This document shows positions 1 to 10,550 of a stretch of 64,000 bases of DNA, piece by piece. This DNA comes from Mesorhizobium sp. 113-3-3 (GTDB lineage Bacteria > Pseudomonadota > Alphaproteobacteria > Rhizobiales > Rhizobiaceae). The notes under the pieces were generated by a model, which worked only from the letters and a program-made list of their open reading frames with translations, ran no database searches and was not told the DNA's origin. The position numbers and the translations under genes are program-made. Where the stretch lies: contig NZ_AP023243.1 in assembly GCF_016756495.1 (NCBI RefSeq), positions 5,274,501 through 5,338,500 of the forward strand, written 5' to 3'. Position 1 is the first letter of the stretch; each line of letters begins with the position of its first letter.

Positions 1-122
1 GGCGCGCCGTATTTCTTGAGCGCCAGCACGACGATCTGGATGGCGCGGTCGACGCCGGCGCAGAAACCCCGCGGCTGGCAGAGCCGGATCGTCAGCGGAG
101 GCTTGTTGGTTGTCTGAAGCAT
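1..122 (-). CDS. ispH: 4-hydroxy-3-methylbut-2-enyl diphosphate reductase, N-terminal part
   Basis: Partial gene cut by the left edge; about 40 codons are present, starting from ATG at 122. The reading contains [16 protein letters not shown] followed by ALKKYGAP, the N-terminal signature of IspH/LytB; its cysteine is the first ligand of the catalytic iron-sulfur cluster. IspH is the last MEP-pathway enzyme, making IPP and DMAPP. It lies downstream of SURF1 on the same strand, 106 bp away, and is probably in the same transcription unit. The family call is firm despite the short fragment. Confidence 0.93.
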   Translation of the reverse strand, partial: MLQTTNKPPLTIRLCQPRGFCAGVDRAIQIVVLALKKYGA

Positions 123-228
123 TAAATCCTGGCCGGTTCGTCAGCGCCGAAATGAGGTGCCTACCCCTGTTCTGTCAAGAGCGGGCCCTGTCAAGGGTAT
201 CGATGGAAAGGAAGTGCGCTGCTTGCGT

Positions 229-984
229 TCATTCCTCTTTCGCGGGACGGCGAAGCCGCAGGATGAGCACGGCGGCGAGTGCCGCTGCAAGTCCGTACCA
301 GGTCATCGCATACTGCAGATGGCTGTTCGGCAGGTCGATGATGGTGACGCCGCCGACCGGCAGACCGCCGGGATTGGGCGTCTTGTCGGCATCGATGAAG
401 ATCGGCACCAGGGTGAACCCGGCTGGCAGGCCGGCACTTGCTGCCATGACGTCGCGGTCCTTCCAGTAGAAGATGTTCTTGGCCACGTCATTGTCGGGAA
501 GCATCATCGACGGCTTTGCCGGCAGCGGATTGCGGGCAAGCCCGGTGATGGTAACCTTGCCTGTCACCTGCCCCTTGGCGCGCTTGGCGGGGTCTTTCAG
601 ATCATAGGGTATGAAACCACGATTGATCAGCACGAAGCGGCCATCGTCGAGCGCAAGCGGCGTGTAGACGTTGAAGCCGGCGTCACCATCCCAGGTCGCA
701 TAGAAATGCCGTTCGCCCGAATGCAGGAACGTGCCGGAGACGGTGACCGGCGTGTAGTCGACGTCGCCGGTCGAGGCGAATTGCTTCTCGACCTCGGCCA
801 GCGGCTGCGGCGCCGAATGGGTGCGCTGGTCGATGGTCTGCAGGAGACCTTCCTTCCAGTGCAGGCGCTGGACCTGCCAGGTGCCGAGCGCCAGCAGGAT
901 CAAAAGCAGCACCAGGCCAAGACCGAGCAGCAATGCCGATCGTGGCCGCGAACGGCCGGTACTTTTGACGGATGCCTCGCTCAT
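229..984 (-). CDS. SURF1 family cytochrome oxidase assembly protein
   Basis: 251 residues, the usual SURF1 length. A hydrophobic helix at about residues 16-37 is followed by the family hallmark GTWQVQRLHWKE, and a second helix lies at about 228-246 before a basic tail. SURF1 proteins sit in the inner membrane and help insert heme a into oxidase subunit I. The start ATG overlaps the stop of the DUF983 gene by 4 bp, so translation is probably coupled. It belongs to the 3' part of the cytochrome oxidase neighbourhood. The family call is firm; the exact step in heme delivery is inferred from homologs. Confidence 0.9.
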   Translation of the reverse strand: MSEASVKSTGRSRPRSALLLGLGLVLLLILLALGTWQVQRLHWKEGLLQTIDQRTHSAPQPLAEVEKQFASTGDVDYTPVTVSGTFLHSGERHFYATWDGDAGFNVYTPLALDDGRFVLINRGFIPYDLKDPAKRAKGQVTGKVTITGLARNPLPAKPSMMLPDNDVAKNIFYWKDRDVMAASAGLPAGFTLVPIFIDADKTPNPGGLPVGGVTIIDLPNSHLQYAMTWYGLAAALAAVLILRLRRPAKEE

Positions 985-1367
985 TCGCCGCGGTCCAGCC
1001 GGCCTTCAGCCGCCTTGTTGGCATATTGGAGAGTGAGCAGCACGCCCTTGATCAGCCGCAGCGCCGTCAGGCACAGCACCAGGGCCAGCGGGATCCAGAC
1101 CAGCAGATGGAGCCAGAGCGGCGGGCTCAGCGTCACCTCGACCCAGAGCGCCAGGCCGACGATGATGAAGCCGATGATCAGGATGACGAAGACCGCCGGT
1201 CCGTCGCCGGCATCGGCGAAGGAATAGTCGAGGCCGCAATTGACGCAGCGTTTGCCGACGGTGAGGAAGCCCGAAAACAGCCGCCCTTCGCCGCAGCGCG
1301 GGCAGCGGCCGTGCAGGCCGGCCGATATCGGTTCGATCGGAGGCCAGATCGCCTTGTCTTCACTCAT
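981..1367 (-). CDS. DUF983 family zinc-ribbon membrane protein
   Basis: About 128 residues from ATG at 1367; a GTG at 1382 would add five residues. The N-terminal part carries two CxxC pairs (CPRC and CVNC) about 20 residues apart, a probable zinc ribbon. It is followed by two hydrophobic helices around residues 55-75 and 83-105. DUF983 genes commonly sit between ctaE and surf1 in alphaproteobacteria, as here, which suggests a role in oxidase assembly, but no biochemical function is assigned. It overlaps SURF1 by 4 bp. Confidence 0.82.
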   Translation of the reverse strand: MSEDKAIWPPIEPISAGLHGRCPRCGEGRLFSGFLTVGKRCVNCGLDYSFADAGDGPAVFVILIIGFIIVGLALWVEVTLSPPLWLHLLVWIPLALVLCLTALRLIKGVLLTLQYANKAAEGRLDRGE

Positions 1368-1388
1368 GGGTAGGGCCGCCACTCATCG

Positions 1389-1901
1389 CTATTGCTCGAT
1401 CTCGATCGGTGTCCCATCGGCCACCATTGCCCAGATTTCGTCCATGTCGGAGTCCGTAACGGCAATGCAGCCGTCAGTCCAGTCGACCAATTGAAGCAGC
1501 CAGCCCCACCAGCCGAACCCATTCGGCTGGCCGTGGATCATGATCATGCCACCGGCGTCGATATTGCGCGCCTTTGCCGCCGCCAGATCGTCGGCATTGG
1601 GATACGAAATATGGATCGATCTGTGCGCGATGCTGTTGGGGTTGCGCCAGTCGAGCATATAGCGCCCCTCTGGCGTGCGCTGGTCGCCCTCCTGGTGCTT
1701 GTGGCCGACGGGATTTCCGCCAAGCGCGATGCCGTAGCTGCGCAGGACCTTGCCGTCACCGATCAGTTCCAGCCGCCGCTCCGCCTTGTGGACACGCACC
1801 AGATCGACCTTCTCGGCCCCCAGAGCCGGGAAAGCCAGGAGGATGAAGGCGCAGATCGCCCAGGGAATTGTCAGCCGCATCGGCAATCGATCGGCAATCA
1901 T
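1389..1901 (-). CDS. L,D-transpeptidase (YkuD domain)
   Basis: 170 residues with an N-terminal signal-like segment (hydrophobic residues about 9-27, ending ALGAEK). The YkuD core is complete: HGQPNG supplies the conserved histidine and DWTDGCIAVTD the nucleophilic cysteine. Such enzymes make 3-3 peptidoglycan cross-links or attach proteins to peptidoglycan in the periplasm. The YkuD domain fills almost the whole protein, with no binding module. It interrupts the usual ctaE-DUF983-surf1 order and follows a terminator-like hairpin, so it may be transcribed separately from the oxidase genes. A start at 1880 would also give a full signal peptide. Confidence 0.85.
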   Translation of the reverse strand: MIADRLPMRLTIPWAICAFILLAFPALGAEKVDLVRVHKAERRLELIGDGKVLRSYGIALGGNPVGHKHQEGDQRTPEGRYMLDWRNPNSIAHRSIHISYPNADDLAAAKARNIDAGGMIMIHGQPNGFGWWGWLLQLVDWTDGCIAVTDSDMDEIWAMVADGTPIEIEQ

Positions 1902-1908
1902 TGCGCCG

Positions 1909-1944
1909 AAAAGAAGAAGGCGGCCACGTCACCGCGGCCGCCTT
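1909..1944 (-). terminator. Terminator-like hairpin after ctaE
   Basis: A 9-bp perfect stem (AAGGCGGCC at 1917-1925 and GGCCGCCTT at 1936-1944) follows the ctaE stop in the direction of transcription. Read on the minus strand it is followed by a T-rich run (CTTCTTTTC). It probably ends or attenuates the oxidase operon before the L,D-transpeptidase gene. Confidence 0.6.
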
Positions 1945-1972
1945 CATGAAAATCGAAATGCTAAGGACCGGA

Positions 1973-2851
1973 TCAGTGGCCTTCAATCACCGCGCCGACC
2001 GATCCCCAGACATAGATCGAGGCGAACAGGAACAGCCAGACCACGTCGACGAAGTGCCAGTACCAGGCGGCGGCCTCGAAGCCGAAATGCTGCTTGGGCG
2101 TGAAATCGCCCTTCATCGCCCGGATCAGGCAGACCAGCAGGAAGATGGTGCCGATGATGACATGGAACCCATGGAAGCCGGTCGCCATGAAGAAGGTGGC
2201 GCCGTAGATGGAATCCTTGAAGCCGAACGGAGCGTGCATGTACTCATAGGCCTGGACCATGGTGAACAGCATGCCGAGGCCGACGGTCAGCACCAGGCCG
2301 TTGATCAGGCCCTTGCGGTCGCCATGGATGAGCGAATGGTGCGCCCAGGTGACCGTGGTGCCCGACAGCAGCAGGATGATGGTGTTGTAAAGCGGCAGGT
2401 GGAAGGGATCGAGAACTTCCATGCCCTTCGGCGGCCAGACACCACCGGTAAATGTGTGGCGCGCGTAGTTCTGCACCTCGCCGGCAAAAAGGCTGGCGTC
2501 GAAATAGGCCCAGAACCAGGCGACGAAGAACATCACCTCCGAGGCGATGAACATGATCATGCCGTAGCGCAGATGCAGCGACACGACCCGCGTGTGATGT
2601 CCCTCATGCGCTTCCTTGATCGTGTCCGACCACCAGGCGAACATGGTGTAGAGGACGATCACCAGGCCGATGAAGAACAGCCACGGGTTGGCGATGTTGT
2701 AGCCGAAGATCGGGAAGGAGCCGCCCTTCAAATACTCCATGAGGCAGACGCCGCCGAAGGCCATGACGAGTGCGCCTACCGATCCCAGGAAAGGCCACGG
2801 GCTTGGGTCGACGAGATGATAGTCGTGATGTTTTGCGTGCGCGTCTGCCAT
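1973..2851 (-). CDS. ctaE: Cytochrome c oxidase subunit III
   Basis: 292 residues from ATG at 2851 ([20 protein letters not shown]). The reading frame is open further upstream, but the family starts here. Conserved COX3 blocks are present: [10 protein letters not shown], a glutamate-bearing [14 protein letters not shown] and the C-terminal [14 protein letters not shown], with about seven membrane helices. Subunit III binds structural lipid and sustains proton uptake by the aa3 oxidase. It is the last cta gene of the operon, 1 bp beyond the ctaG stop. Confidence 0.96.
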   Translation of the reverse strand: MADAHAKHHDYHLVDPSPWPFLGSVGALVMAFGGVCLMEYLKGGSFPIFGYNIANPWLFFIGLVIVLYTMFAWWSDTIKEAHEGHHTRVVSLHLRYGMIMFIASEVMFFVAWFWAYFDASLFAGEVQNYARHTFTGGVWPPKGMEVLDPFHLPLYNTIILLLSGTTVTWAHHSLIHGDRKGLINGLVLTVGLGMLFTMVQAYEYMHAPFGFKDSIYGATFFMATGFHGFHVIIGTIFLLVCLIRAMKGDFTPKQHFGFEAAAWYWHFVDVVWLFLFASIYVWGSVGAVIEGH

Positions 2852-2852
2852 A

Positions 2853-3488
2853 TCAACCCCCGAGATTTGCTTCGGTATCTGAAACTGTCTTGCTGGTGCC
2901 CTGGACCGGCTCCGAAGAGGCAACCGGCTTGTTCTTCTCGACCGGGAACATCGTATAGGACAGCGTGATCGTCTTCACGTCCTTCAGTTCCGGCACATTC
3001 ACGATATCGGGGTCCACATAGAACAGGACCGGCATGTCCAGCGTCTCGCCAGGCTTCAGCGACGTATCGGTGAAGCAGAAACACTCGACTTTGTTGAAGT
3101 AGGGCCCCGCCAGTTCCGGCTGCACGTTGAAGGTGGCGCGGCCGGTGACGGGGCGATCGAACTTGTTGGTCGCCTGATAATGCGCCTGCACCGTCTCGCC
3201 GATCTTCATGGTCATCGAGCGCTGGACCGGCTGGAACTCCCACGGTACGCCGGCGATGTTGGCGTCGAAGCGCACGGTGATCTCGCGGTCGAGCACGCGG
3301 CCGGCATATTGCTTCTCGACACGTTGCGTCGTGCCGCCATAACCGGTCGCCTGGCAGAACATCTTGTAGAGCGGCACGGCTGCATAGGCCATGCCGATCA
3401 TGCCCGTGAAGAAGGCAAGGCAGACAGCCGCGACGACGCGGTTGCTGTTTTTGCCGACCGGCTTCTTGGACATCTCGACGCTCATCAC
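2853..3488 (-). CDS. ctaG: Cytochrome c oxidase copper-assembly protein CtaG (Cox11)
   Basis: 211 residues. One N-terminal membrane helix (about residues 18-40) precedes a periplasmic immunoglobulin-like domain. The Cox11 copper site VECFCF (CxC) is present, followed by FTDTSL and a VDPD block. Cox11 delivers copper to the CuB site of subunit I. Its start overlaps the end of the small coxF-like gene, and its stop is directly before ctaE, consistent with co-translation. Starts at 3485 and 3473 are also possible. Confidence 0.94.
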   Translation of the reverse strand: MMSVEMSKKPVGKNSNRVVAAVCLAFFTGMIGMAYAAVPLYKMFCQATGYGGTTQRVEKQYAGRVLDREITVRFDANIAGVPWEFQPVQRSMTMKIGETVQAHYQATNKFDRPVTGRATFNVQPELAGPYFNKVECFCFTDTSLKPGETLDMPVLFYVDPDIVNVPELKDVKTITLSYTMFPVEKNKPVASSEPVQGTSKTVSDTEANLGG

Positions 3489-3649
3489 ATCGTGCCCAGA
3501 TTGTGGCCGAACTTGACGATCGTGGCGATGTAGAAAATAACGACCAGCACCGCCAGCGCCACGCCTATGGCGATGGATCGGCTGCGCTGGGCCTTCCTCT
3601 GGCGATCGGTCAAGGTGACCGTCTCAAGCTTTTCCTCGACCATGATCAT
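3485..3649 (-). CDS. Small CoxF-like oxidase assembly protein
   Basis: A 54-residue single-pass membrane protein lying between ctaB and ctaG. A charged N-terminus ([21 protein letters not shown]) precedes one hydrophobic helix (about residues 26-46). Rhizobial and Rhodobacter cta operons carry an equivalent small gene, often called coxF, at this place. It overlaps ctaB by 4 bp and ctaG by 4 bp, so all three are probably translated together. The start may be ATG at 3649 or 3643. Its function is not established. Confidence 0.75.
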   Translation of the reverse strand: MIMVEEKLETVTLTDRQRKAQRSRSIAIGVALAVLVVIFYIATIVKFGHNLGTM

Positions 3650-4590
3650 GCTCCACCCATGGCAAGCGCGCGTTCGACGACGCTGTCGGCCAGGTAGGCA
3701 GCGAAGATGGCGAAGAGATAAAGCAGCGAATAGGCAAACAGCGCCTTGGCCGGCTTCATGACGCGGTCGTCGTCGGCCATGCGGAGCACTTTCCACGCAT
3801 ACCAGACAAAGCCGAGCCCGAGCAGCATGGCGGCCACGCCATAGAAGGGCGTGGTGTAGCCGAGCAGCCATGGCGCCACGCCGACCGGGGCCAGCACCAG
3901 CGCATAGGCGAAAATCTGACGGCGGGTCGACGCCTGGCCGGCGACATTGGGCATCATCGGGATGCCGGCGCGCTCATAGTCTCCGGACTTGAACAGCGCG
4001 AGCGCCCAGAAATGCGGCGGTGTCCACAGAAAGATGATCAGGAACAGGACGATGCTTTCGAGGCTGACCGATCCGGTCACCGCGGCCCAGCCGATCACCG
4101 GAGGAATGGCACCGGCCGCGCCGCCAATGACGATGTTCTGCGGCGTCCAGCGCTTCAGCCACATCGTGTAGACGACGGCATAGAAGAAGATGGTGAATGC
4201 CAGCAGCGTCGCGGACAGCCAATTGACCAGCACGCCAAGCGTCATCACCGACAGCACCGACAGCACCAGGCCGAAGCTCAGCGCCTCGTGCGGCTGGATG
4301 CGGCCGGACGGCACCGGGCGGCTTGCTGTCCTGGTCATCACCGCGTCGATGTCAGCGTCGTACCACATGTTGAGCGCGCCCGAGGCGCCTGCACCGATGG
4401 CGATAGACAGGATGGCGATCACCGCCAGCAGCGGGTTGATGGTAACCGGTGCGGCGACCAGCCCGACAAAGGCCGTGAACACCACCAGCGACATGACGCG
4501 CGGCTTCAGCAGGGCGAAGAAATCGCCCGCCGTCGCTTCCGACATGCGGAAGCCCGCTTCGTCAATGCTGGTTTCGTCAACTAGGGCCAT
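3646..4590 (-). CDS. ctaB: Protoheme IX farnesyltransferase (heme O synthase)
   Basis: 314 residues from ATG at 4590; an alternative ATG at 4608 adds six. The UbiA-superfamily motif [19 protein letters not shown] carries the aspartates that bind Mg-diphosphate, and a second acidic loop lies near [10 protein letters not shown]. Multiple membrane helices follow. It transfers a farnesyl group to heme b to make heme O, precursor of the heme a used by the oxidase encoded next to it. A stable hairpin sits between it and the ctaD stop. Confidence 0.95.
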   Translation of the reverse strand: MALVDETSIDEAGFRMSEATAGDFFALLKPRVMSLVVFTAFVGLVAAPVTINPLLAVIAILSIAIGAGASGALNMWYDADIDAVMTRTASRPVPSGRIQPHEALSFGLVLSVLSVMTLGVLVNWLSATLLAFTIFFYAVVYTMWLKRWTPQNIVIGGAAGAIPPVIGWAAVTGSVSLESIVLFLIIFLWTPPHFWALALFKSGDYERAGIPMMPNVAGQASTRRQIFAYALVLAPVGVAPWLLGYTTPFYGVAAMLLGLGFVWYAWKVLRMADDDRVMKPAKALFAYSLLYLFAIFAAYLADSVVERALAMGGA

Positions 4591-4619
4591 GCGTACTCGG
4601 TCCATCATTCCGTTGGCCA

Positions 4620-4643
4620 AAACCGCCGGCGAACCGGCGGTTT
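4620..4643 (-). terminator. Intra-operon hairpin between ctaD and ctaB
   Basis: A perfect 10-bp stem (AAACCGCCGG / CCGGCGGTTT) closes a four-base loop that reads TTCG on the minus strand and ends in TTTTGG. It lies only about 20 bp after the ctaD stop and 30 bp before the ctaB start. Its place suggests partial termination or protection of the ctaD mRNA 3' end, giving more subunit I than assembly factor. Confidence 0.55.
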
Positions 4644-4664
4644 CGTATTCGGGCGGGTGCCGCC

Positions 4665-6332
<1,668 letters not shown>

Positions 6333-6355
6333 CTAAATCTTGCTAACCCGCGGCA

Positions 6356-7240
6356 TCAATTGCCGGCGGCCGCTACCTTGTTCTGGCCATCGACCTCGGC
6401 CATCAGCGTCTTGTTGGCGCCGGGCAGATCGGTCTTGGCCGCAGCCAGCCAGGTCTTGAACTGCGCGTCGGAGACGACGCGAATGGCGATCGGCATGAAG
6501 GCGTGGTCCTTGCCGCAAAGCTGCGAGCACTGGCCGTAAAAGATGCCTTCCTTCTCCGCCTTGAACCAGGTCTCGTTGGTGCGCCCCGGAATGGCGTCGA
6601 TCTTGATGCCGAAGGACGGCATGGCGAAGGAGTGGATCACGTCGGTCGCGGTGACGAGCACGCGCGTCATCGTGTTGACCGGCACCACCAGTTCATTGTC
6701 GACGGCGAGCAGGCGCGGATAGACCTTGCGATCCTCCTTGCCGGCCTTGGCGCGATCACCATCCTGGAGGATGGCCGAATTGAAGGAGAGCGTGCTGTCG
6801 GTCTGGTATTCGTAGTCCCAGTTCCACTGATTGCCGGTCGCCTTGACGGTCAGCTTGGCTTCTTCCGGCGGCGTGTACTGCGCGGTCAGGAGCTGGAACG
6901 AGGGGATGGCGAGGCAGAGCAGGATCACGACAGGACCGACGGTCCAGATCACCTCGATCAGCGTGTTGTGGCTGGTCTTGGAGGGAACCGGGTTTGCGCT
7001 CGCGCGGAACCTGACGATGCAGTAGGCGAGGAGAAGCAGCACCAGAATGGTGATCGGGACGATGAACCACATCGTGTAGTTTCCGAACCATTCGATCTGC
7101 CGCATCATGTCGGTCGCCGGCGCCTGGAAAGTCGTCTCCCACGCCACGGGCTGGTCGGCATGGGCGGACGTGCCGGCGAAAAGCGCGGTGGCAGCCCCAG
7201 CACTGGCTAGAAACTTGGCGTCTGCTAGGAAATTTCTCAT
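6356..7240 (-). CDS. ctaC: Cytochrome c oxidase subunit II
   Basis: 294 residues from ATG at 7240, preceded by purine-rich GAGAC/GAGGG sequence. A signal-like segment ends near AHADQP, and two membrane helices follow (about residues 45-67 and 92-112). The CuA site is complete: a distal histidine in VIHSFAMPSF, then GQCSQLCGKDHAFMPI with two cysteines, a histidine and a methionine. It accepts electrons from cytochrome c. No c-type heme motif CxxCH is present, so this is the plain aa3 form. It is the first gene of the operon. Confidence 0.97.
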   Translation of the reverse strand: MRNFLADAKFLASAGAATALFAGTSAHADQPVAWETTFQAPATDMMRQIEWFGNYTMWFIVPITILVLLLLAYCIVRFRASANPVPSKTSHNTLIEVIWTVGPVVILLCLAIPSFQLLTAQYTPPEEAKLTVKATGNQWNWDYEYQTDSTLSFNSAILQDGDRAKAGKEDRKVYPRLLAVDNELVVPVNTMTRVLVTATDVIHSFAMPSFGIKIDAIPGRTNETWFKAEKEGIFYGQCSQLCGKDHAFMPIAIRVVSDAQFKTWLAAAKTDLPGANKTLMAEVDGQNKVAAAGN

Positions 7241-7616
7241 CGCCCTCTTCGTCTCCCAGTTCCTCGCGGCCGTGCCAACGAGAATAACGAACAATGCCGG
7301 GACGGGAATCCCGACAGTCTCAAGGTGGTTCAAACCATACTCTTTTTCCCTCCGCAAGAAAGGAGCGGAGGAAACTGTGCGGCATTTTTGCGCGCAGGCT
7401 GAGATGGCTCTTGTGGGGCAGCGTCCATGGCGGCGAATCGCCTATGTTCGACAGGCAACCCGCCTCACACCGGCGACGTGCGCGAAGCGTCGTAATTCAG
7501 GCGAATTTGGTAGGGAAAAGCGCTGTATTGCCTGTTTCAGGACAGTTCGGCAGCGGTCTCGTCCTTTACTTGGCATAAGCGCGGCTTAAAGTGCCGTGAT
7601 TCGCAATGGAGCCGTC
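7241..7616. other. Promoter region between ctaC and the IalB-like gene
   Basis: 376 bp without a convincing gene separates two divergent units, so promoters for both must lie here. A 7-bp hairpin, CCTCCGC / GCGGAGG at 7349-7371, falls in the ctaC leader. Open frames on the plus strand here have no ribosome binding site or recognisable domain. I could not fix a -35/-10 pair. Confidence 0.4.
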
Positions 7617-8177
7617 ATGAACTCTTGGCTTTCGGAACTGGGGCATACGAGACCGGGGCTTTCGAGCAGCCTGGTCAGGGCCATGTTTCTTGCCGCTTTA
7701 TCCGCGGCCGGTCTGTTCGTCGCCGGTCAAGCCAATGCCGCCCAGCCAAGCGGCACGGTGCGCTCGACGCATGGCGCCTGGTCGATCATCTGTGACACGC
7801 CGGCGGGCGCCACCTCCGAACAATGCGTGATGATGCAGAATGTCGTCGCCGAGGATCGTCCGGAGATGGGGCTGTCGGTGGTCGTGCTGCGCACCGCCGA
7901 CAACAAGGCCGAGATCCTGCGCGTGCTGGCGCCGCTCGGCGTGCTTTTGCCGAACGGGCTCGGCCTCAATGTCGACGGCAAGGACATCGGCCGCGCCTAT
8001 TTCGTGCGCTGCTTCCAGGACGGCTGCTATGCCGAGGTCATCCTCGAAAAGCCGCTGCTCGACACGCTGAAGACCGGCACGTCGGCGACATTCATCGTCT
8101 TCCAGACGCCGGAAGAAGGCATCGGCATTCCTGTCGACCTCAAGGGTTTTGCCGACGGCTTCGCCGCCCTTCCCTGA
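7617..8177 (+). CDS. Invasion-associated locus B (IalB) family protein
   Basis: 186 residues from ATG at 7617, preceded by GGAG at five bases; an in-frame GTG at 7596 is less likely. A signal peptide runs to about ANAAQPS. The exported part has the IalB pattern: THGAWSIICDTP, CVMMQ, a repeated hydrophobic block and a cysteine pair in FVRCFQDGCYAE. Proteins of this family are periplasmic or surface proteins of alphaproteobacteria; in Bartonella one is linked to erythrocyte invasion, but in free-living species the role is unknown. It stands alone, ahead of a second exported protein gene. Confidence 0.82.
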   Translation: MNSWLSELGHTRPGLSSSLVRAMFLAALSAAGLFVAGQANAAQPSGTVRSTHGAWSIICDTPAGATSEQCVMMQNVVAEDRPEMGLSVVVLRTADNKAEILRVLAPLGVLLPNGLGLNVDGKDIGRAYFVRCFQDGCYAEVILEKPLLDTLKTGTSATFIVFQTPEEGIGIPVDLKGFADGFAALP

Positions 8178-8251
8178 CGGCCAGGCGCTTGCGAAAAACC
8201 TGACCCTGACGCAGAATTCCCATGGGATGGGGTTTGGCGGTGGGGGTCATC

Positions 8252-8719
8252 ATGCGTTCGTTTTCCTTGCTTTTCTCCGCAGGTCTGATTTTTACCGGCG
8301 CCGGTTCCGTTGCCTGGGCTGAAGATACCGAAATCATCACGGCGCCTGATCCGGCGGCAATTCTCGAAATCGCCAAGGGTTACGGTTCCGCCAAGCTGGA
8401 CAAGGACGATGGCGGCGACCCGATGGTCTCCGGCCGGCTCGAAGGCATGAAGTACGTGATCTACTTCTATGGTTGCGAAAACCACGAGAAGTGCAAATCG
8501 ATCCAGTTTTCCTCGGGCTACACCGATGCCTTCACGGCCGAGCAGGCCAATGCGTGGAACAAGAAGTACCGCTGGGTGAAGGCGTTTTCCGGCGACGGTT
8601 CCAACTTCAAGATGGATGTCTCCTTCATCGGCGGCATCACCAAGGCCAATCTCGAGGAACAATTCTCGAACTGGGATTCGATGACCACCAACATCAAGGA
8701 TTTCATCAACCAGAAGTGA
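8252..8719 (+). CDS. YbjN domain-containing exported protein
   Basis: 155 residues from ATG at 8252 (MRSFSLLFSAG), with a signal peptide ending around VAWAED. The mature part shows the YbjN-type fold pattern: DPAAILEIAKGYGSAKL, a DGGDPMVSGRLEGMKY strand region, a CENHEKC cysteine pair and a C-terminal helix after NWDSMTTNIKDF. YbjN proteins are small regulators or chaperone-like proteins without a settled biochemical role. An exported version suggests a periplasmic function. Confidence 0.75.
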   Translation: MRSFSLLFSAGLIFTGAGSVAWAEDTEIITAPDPAAILEIAKGYGSAKLDKDDGGDPMVSGRLEGMKYVIYFYGCENHEKCKSIQFSSGYTDAFTAEQANAWNKKYRWVKAFSGDGSNFKMDVSFIGGITKANLEEQFSNWDSMTTNIKDFINQK

Positions 8720-8837
8720 CGCCGGCGGTCTGTCGGCGAAGCGCATTTGCCCTTGCGGCGCGTCGGGACGATTGTCTCGGCGCGGCTTCGCGCCTACATC
8801 GGGGGAAACAAGCTCTCTTCCGACGAATGGATGCGCC

Positions 8838-10250
8838 ATGAACAGCCTGATCGGCCAATTCGATATTTCCGACGATCGCATCAAGCAGATCGTTGCCGAC
8901 ACCATCAACGGCGCCGACGACGGCGAACTGTTTCTCGAATACAGCGAGAGCGAGGCGCTGATGTTCGACAATGGCCGGCTGAAGACCGCCAATTTCAACA
9001 CCGACCAGGGCTTTGGCCTGCGTGCCGTCGCCGGTGAGGCCAGCGGCTACGCCCATTCGAGCGACTTGTCCGAGGCCTCGCTGCTGCGCGCCGCGGCTGC
9101 CGTTTCGACCGTCAAGGGCGGCTATTCCGGTACGCTTGCCGCCGCGCCCGCTCGCACCAACCGCCATCTCTACGGCGACGAGAACCCGATCCCCTCGCCT
9201 TCCTTCGAGGCCAAGGCAAAGCTGCTGCAGGAAATCGATGCCTGGCTGCGCGCCGAGGATCCACGTGTGCGCCAGGTGACGGCCTCGCTCGCGGCGTCCT
9301 GGCAGCATGTCGAGATCGTGCGCGCCGACGGCCAGGTGGTGCGCGATATCAGGCCGCTGGTCCGCATTAACGTCTCCGTCGTGGTCGGCGACGGCGACCG
9401 CCAGGAAAGCGGCTCCTACGGCATGGGCGGACGCAAGGCGTTCGGCGACTTCCTGATCGAGGACAGCTGGAAGCACGCCGCCAAGGAAGCGCTGAGGCAG
9501 GCGCTGGTCAATCTCGAGGCCATCCCCGCCCCCGCAGGCACCTTCGACATCGTGCTGTCCAGCGGCTGGCCGGGCGTCATGCTGCACGAGGCCGTCGGGC
9601 ACGGGCTGGAAGGCGACTTCAACCGCAAGAAGACCTCGGCCTTCGCCGGCCTGCTGGGCCAGCAGGTCGCCGCCAAGGGCGTCACTGTCGTCGACGACGG
9701 CACCATCCCCGAGCGGCGCGGCTCGCTCACCGTTGATGATGAAGGCACGCCTTCGGCCCGCAACGTGCTGATCGAGGACGGCAAGCTGGTCGGCTACATG
9801 CAGGACCGGCAGAACGCACGGCTGATGGGCATGAAAGCAACCGGCAACGGAAGGCGCGAAGGCTATGCGCACCAGCCGATGCCGCGCATGACCAACACCT
9901 ACATGACTTCAGGCGACATGGAGCCGGACGAGATCATCGCCTCGGTCAAGAACGGCATTTACGCCGTCTCCTTCGGCGGCGGCCAGGTGGACATCACCTC
10001 GGGCAAATTCGTGTTCGGCTGCACCGAGGCCTACATGATCGAGAACGGCAAGGTGACGCAACCGATCAAGGGCGCCATGCTGATCGGCAACGGGCCCGAC
10101 GCCATGCACCGCGTCTCGATGGTCGGCAACGACATGAAGCTCGACAACGGCATCGGCATGTGCGGCAAGGCCGGACAGGGCGTGCCGGTCGGCGTCGGCC
10201 AGCCGCATCTCAGGATGAACCAGATGACGGTGGGCGGCACCAGGGTTTGA
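8838..10250 (+). CDS. tldD: Metalloprotease TldD
   Basis: 470 residues from ATG at 8838. The zinc protease motif HEAVGHGLEGD is present in MLHEAVGHGLEGDF, and the C-terminal half carries the conserved IENGKVTQPIKGAMLIGNG and MCGKAGQGVPVGVGQP blocks. TldD works with TldE/PmbA as a cytoplasmic heterodimeric peptidase acting on unfolded small peptides such as microcin precursors and the CcdA antitoxin. No tldE is in the window, so the partner must be elsewhere. Confidence 0.95.
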   Translation: MNSLIGQFDISDDRIKQIVADTINGADDGELFLEYSESEALMFDNGRLKTANFNTDQGFGLRAVAGEASGYAHSSDLSEASLLRAAAAVSTVKGGYSGTLAAAPARTNRHLYGDENPIPSPSFEAKAKLLQEIDAWLRAEDPRVRQVTASLAASWQHVEIVRADGQVVRDIRPLVRINVSVVVGDGDRQESGSYGMGGRKAFGDFLIEDSWKHAAKEALRQALVNLEAIPAPAGTFDIVLSSGWPGVMLHEAVGHGLEGDFNRKKTSAFAGLLGQQVAAKGVTVVDDGTIPERRGSLTVDDEGTPSARNVLIEDGKLVGYMQDRQNARLMGMKATGNGRREGYAHQPMPRMTNTYMTSGDMEPDEIIASVKNGIYAVSFGGGQVDITSGKFVFGCTEAYMIENGKVTQPIKGAMLIGNGPDAMHRVSMVGNDMKLDNGIGMCGKAGQGVPVGVGQPHLRMNQMTVGGTRV

Positions 10251-10276
10251 TCGAGACTGCATCGAGGTAAGCTCTG

Positions 10277-10550
10277 ATGGCTAGCTCCGAAAAACCCATC
10301 ACCACTGTCTCGACCGAGGGGCAAGTGGTCCTGCCCAGCGCGATCCGCAAGCGCAGGAAATGGGGCGTTGGTACCCACCTGGAGGTCGAAGATACGCCGG
10401 AGGGCGTTCTTTTGAAGCAAGCAACTCCCTTCGCCGCAACCCGGCCTCAAGACGTCTTTGGTTCCCTGCCCCACAGCTGCAGGCCGAAGACGCGAGGAGA
10501 TGGACGGCGGCGTTCTCGCCGAGGCACGGCGGCGGCAAGCCAGCGATTGA
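10277..10550 (+). pseudogene. VapB-like (AbrB/SpoVT fold) antitoxin, frameshifted
   Basis: The first 60 residues are an intact swapped-hairpin DNA-binding domain (TTVSTEGQVVLPSAIRKRR, then VEDTPEGVLLK) followed by the usual VapB linker TRPQDVFGSLP. Near 10493 the frame breaks: a net loss of two bases (or gain of one) converts the expected PKT-x-EEMDGGVLAEARRR tail into an unrelated frame that runs to 10612. In the repaired frame the antitoxin would end at TGA 10548-10550, overlapping the toxin start as in working vapBC operons. A good ribosome binding site (GAGG) remains, so a truncated DNA-binding protein may still be made. Confidence 0.75.

Noticed and set aside
7107..7589. Plus-strand frames in the ctaC promoter region
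   Set aside because: No start signal, domain or sensible composition; partly antisense of ctaC.
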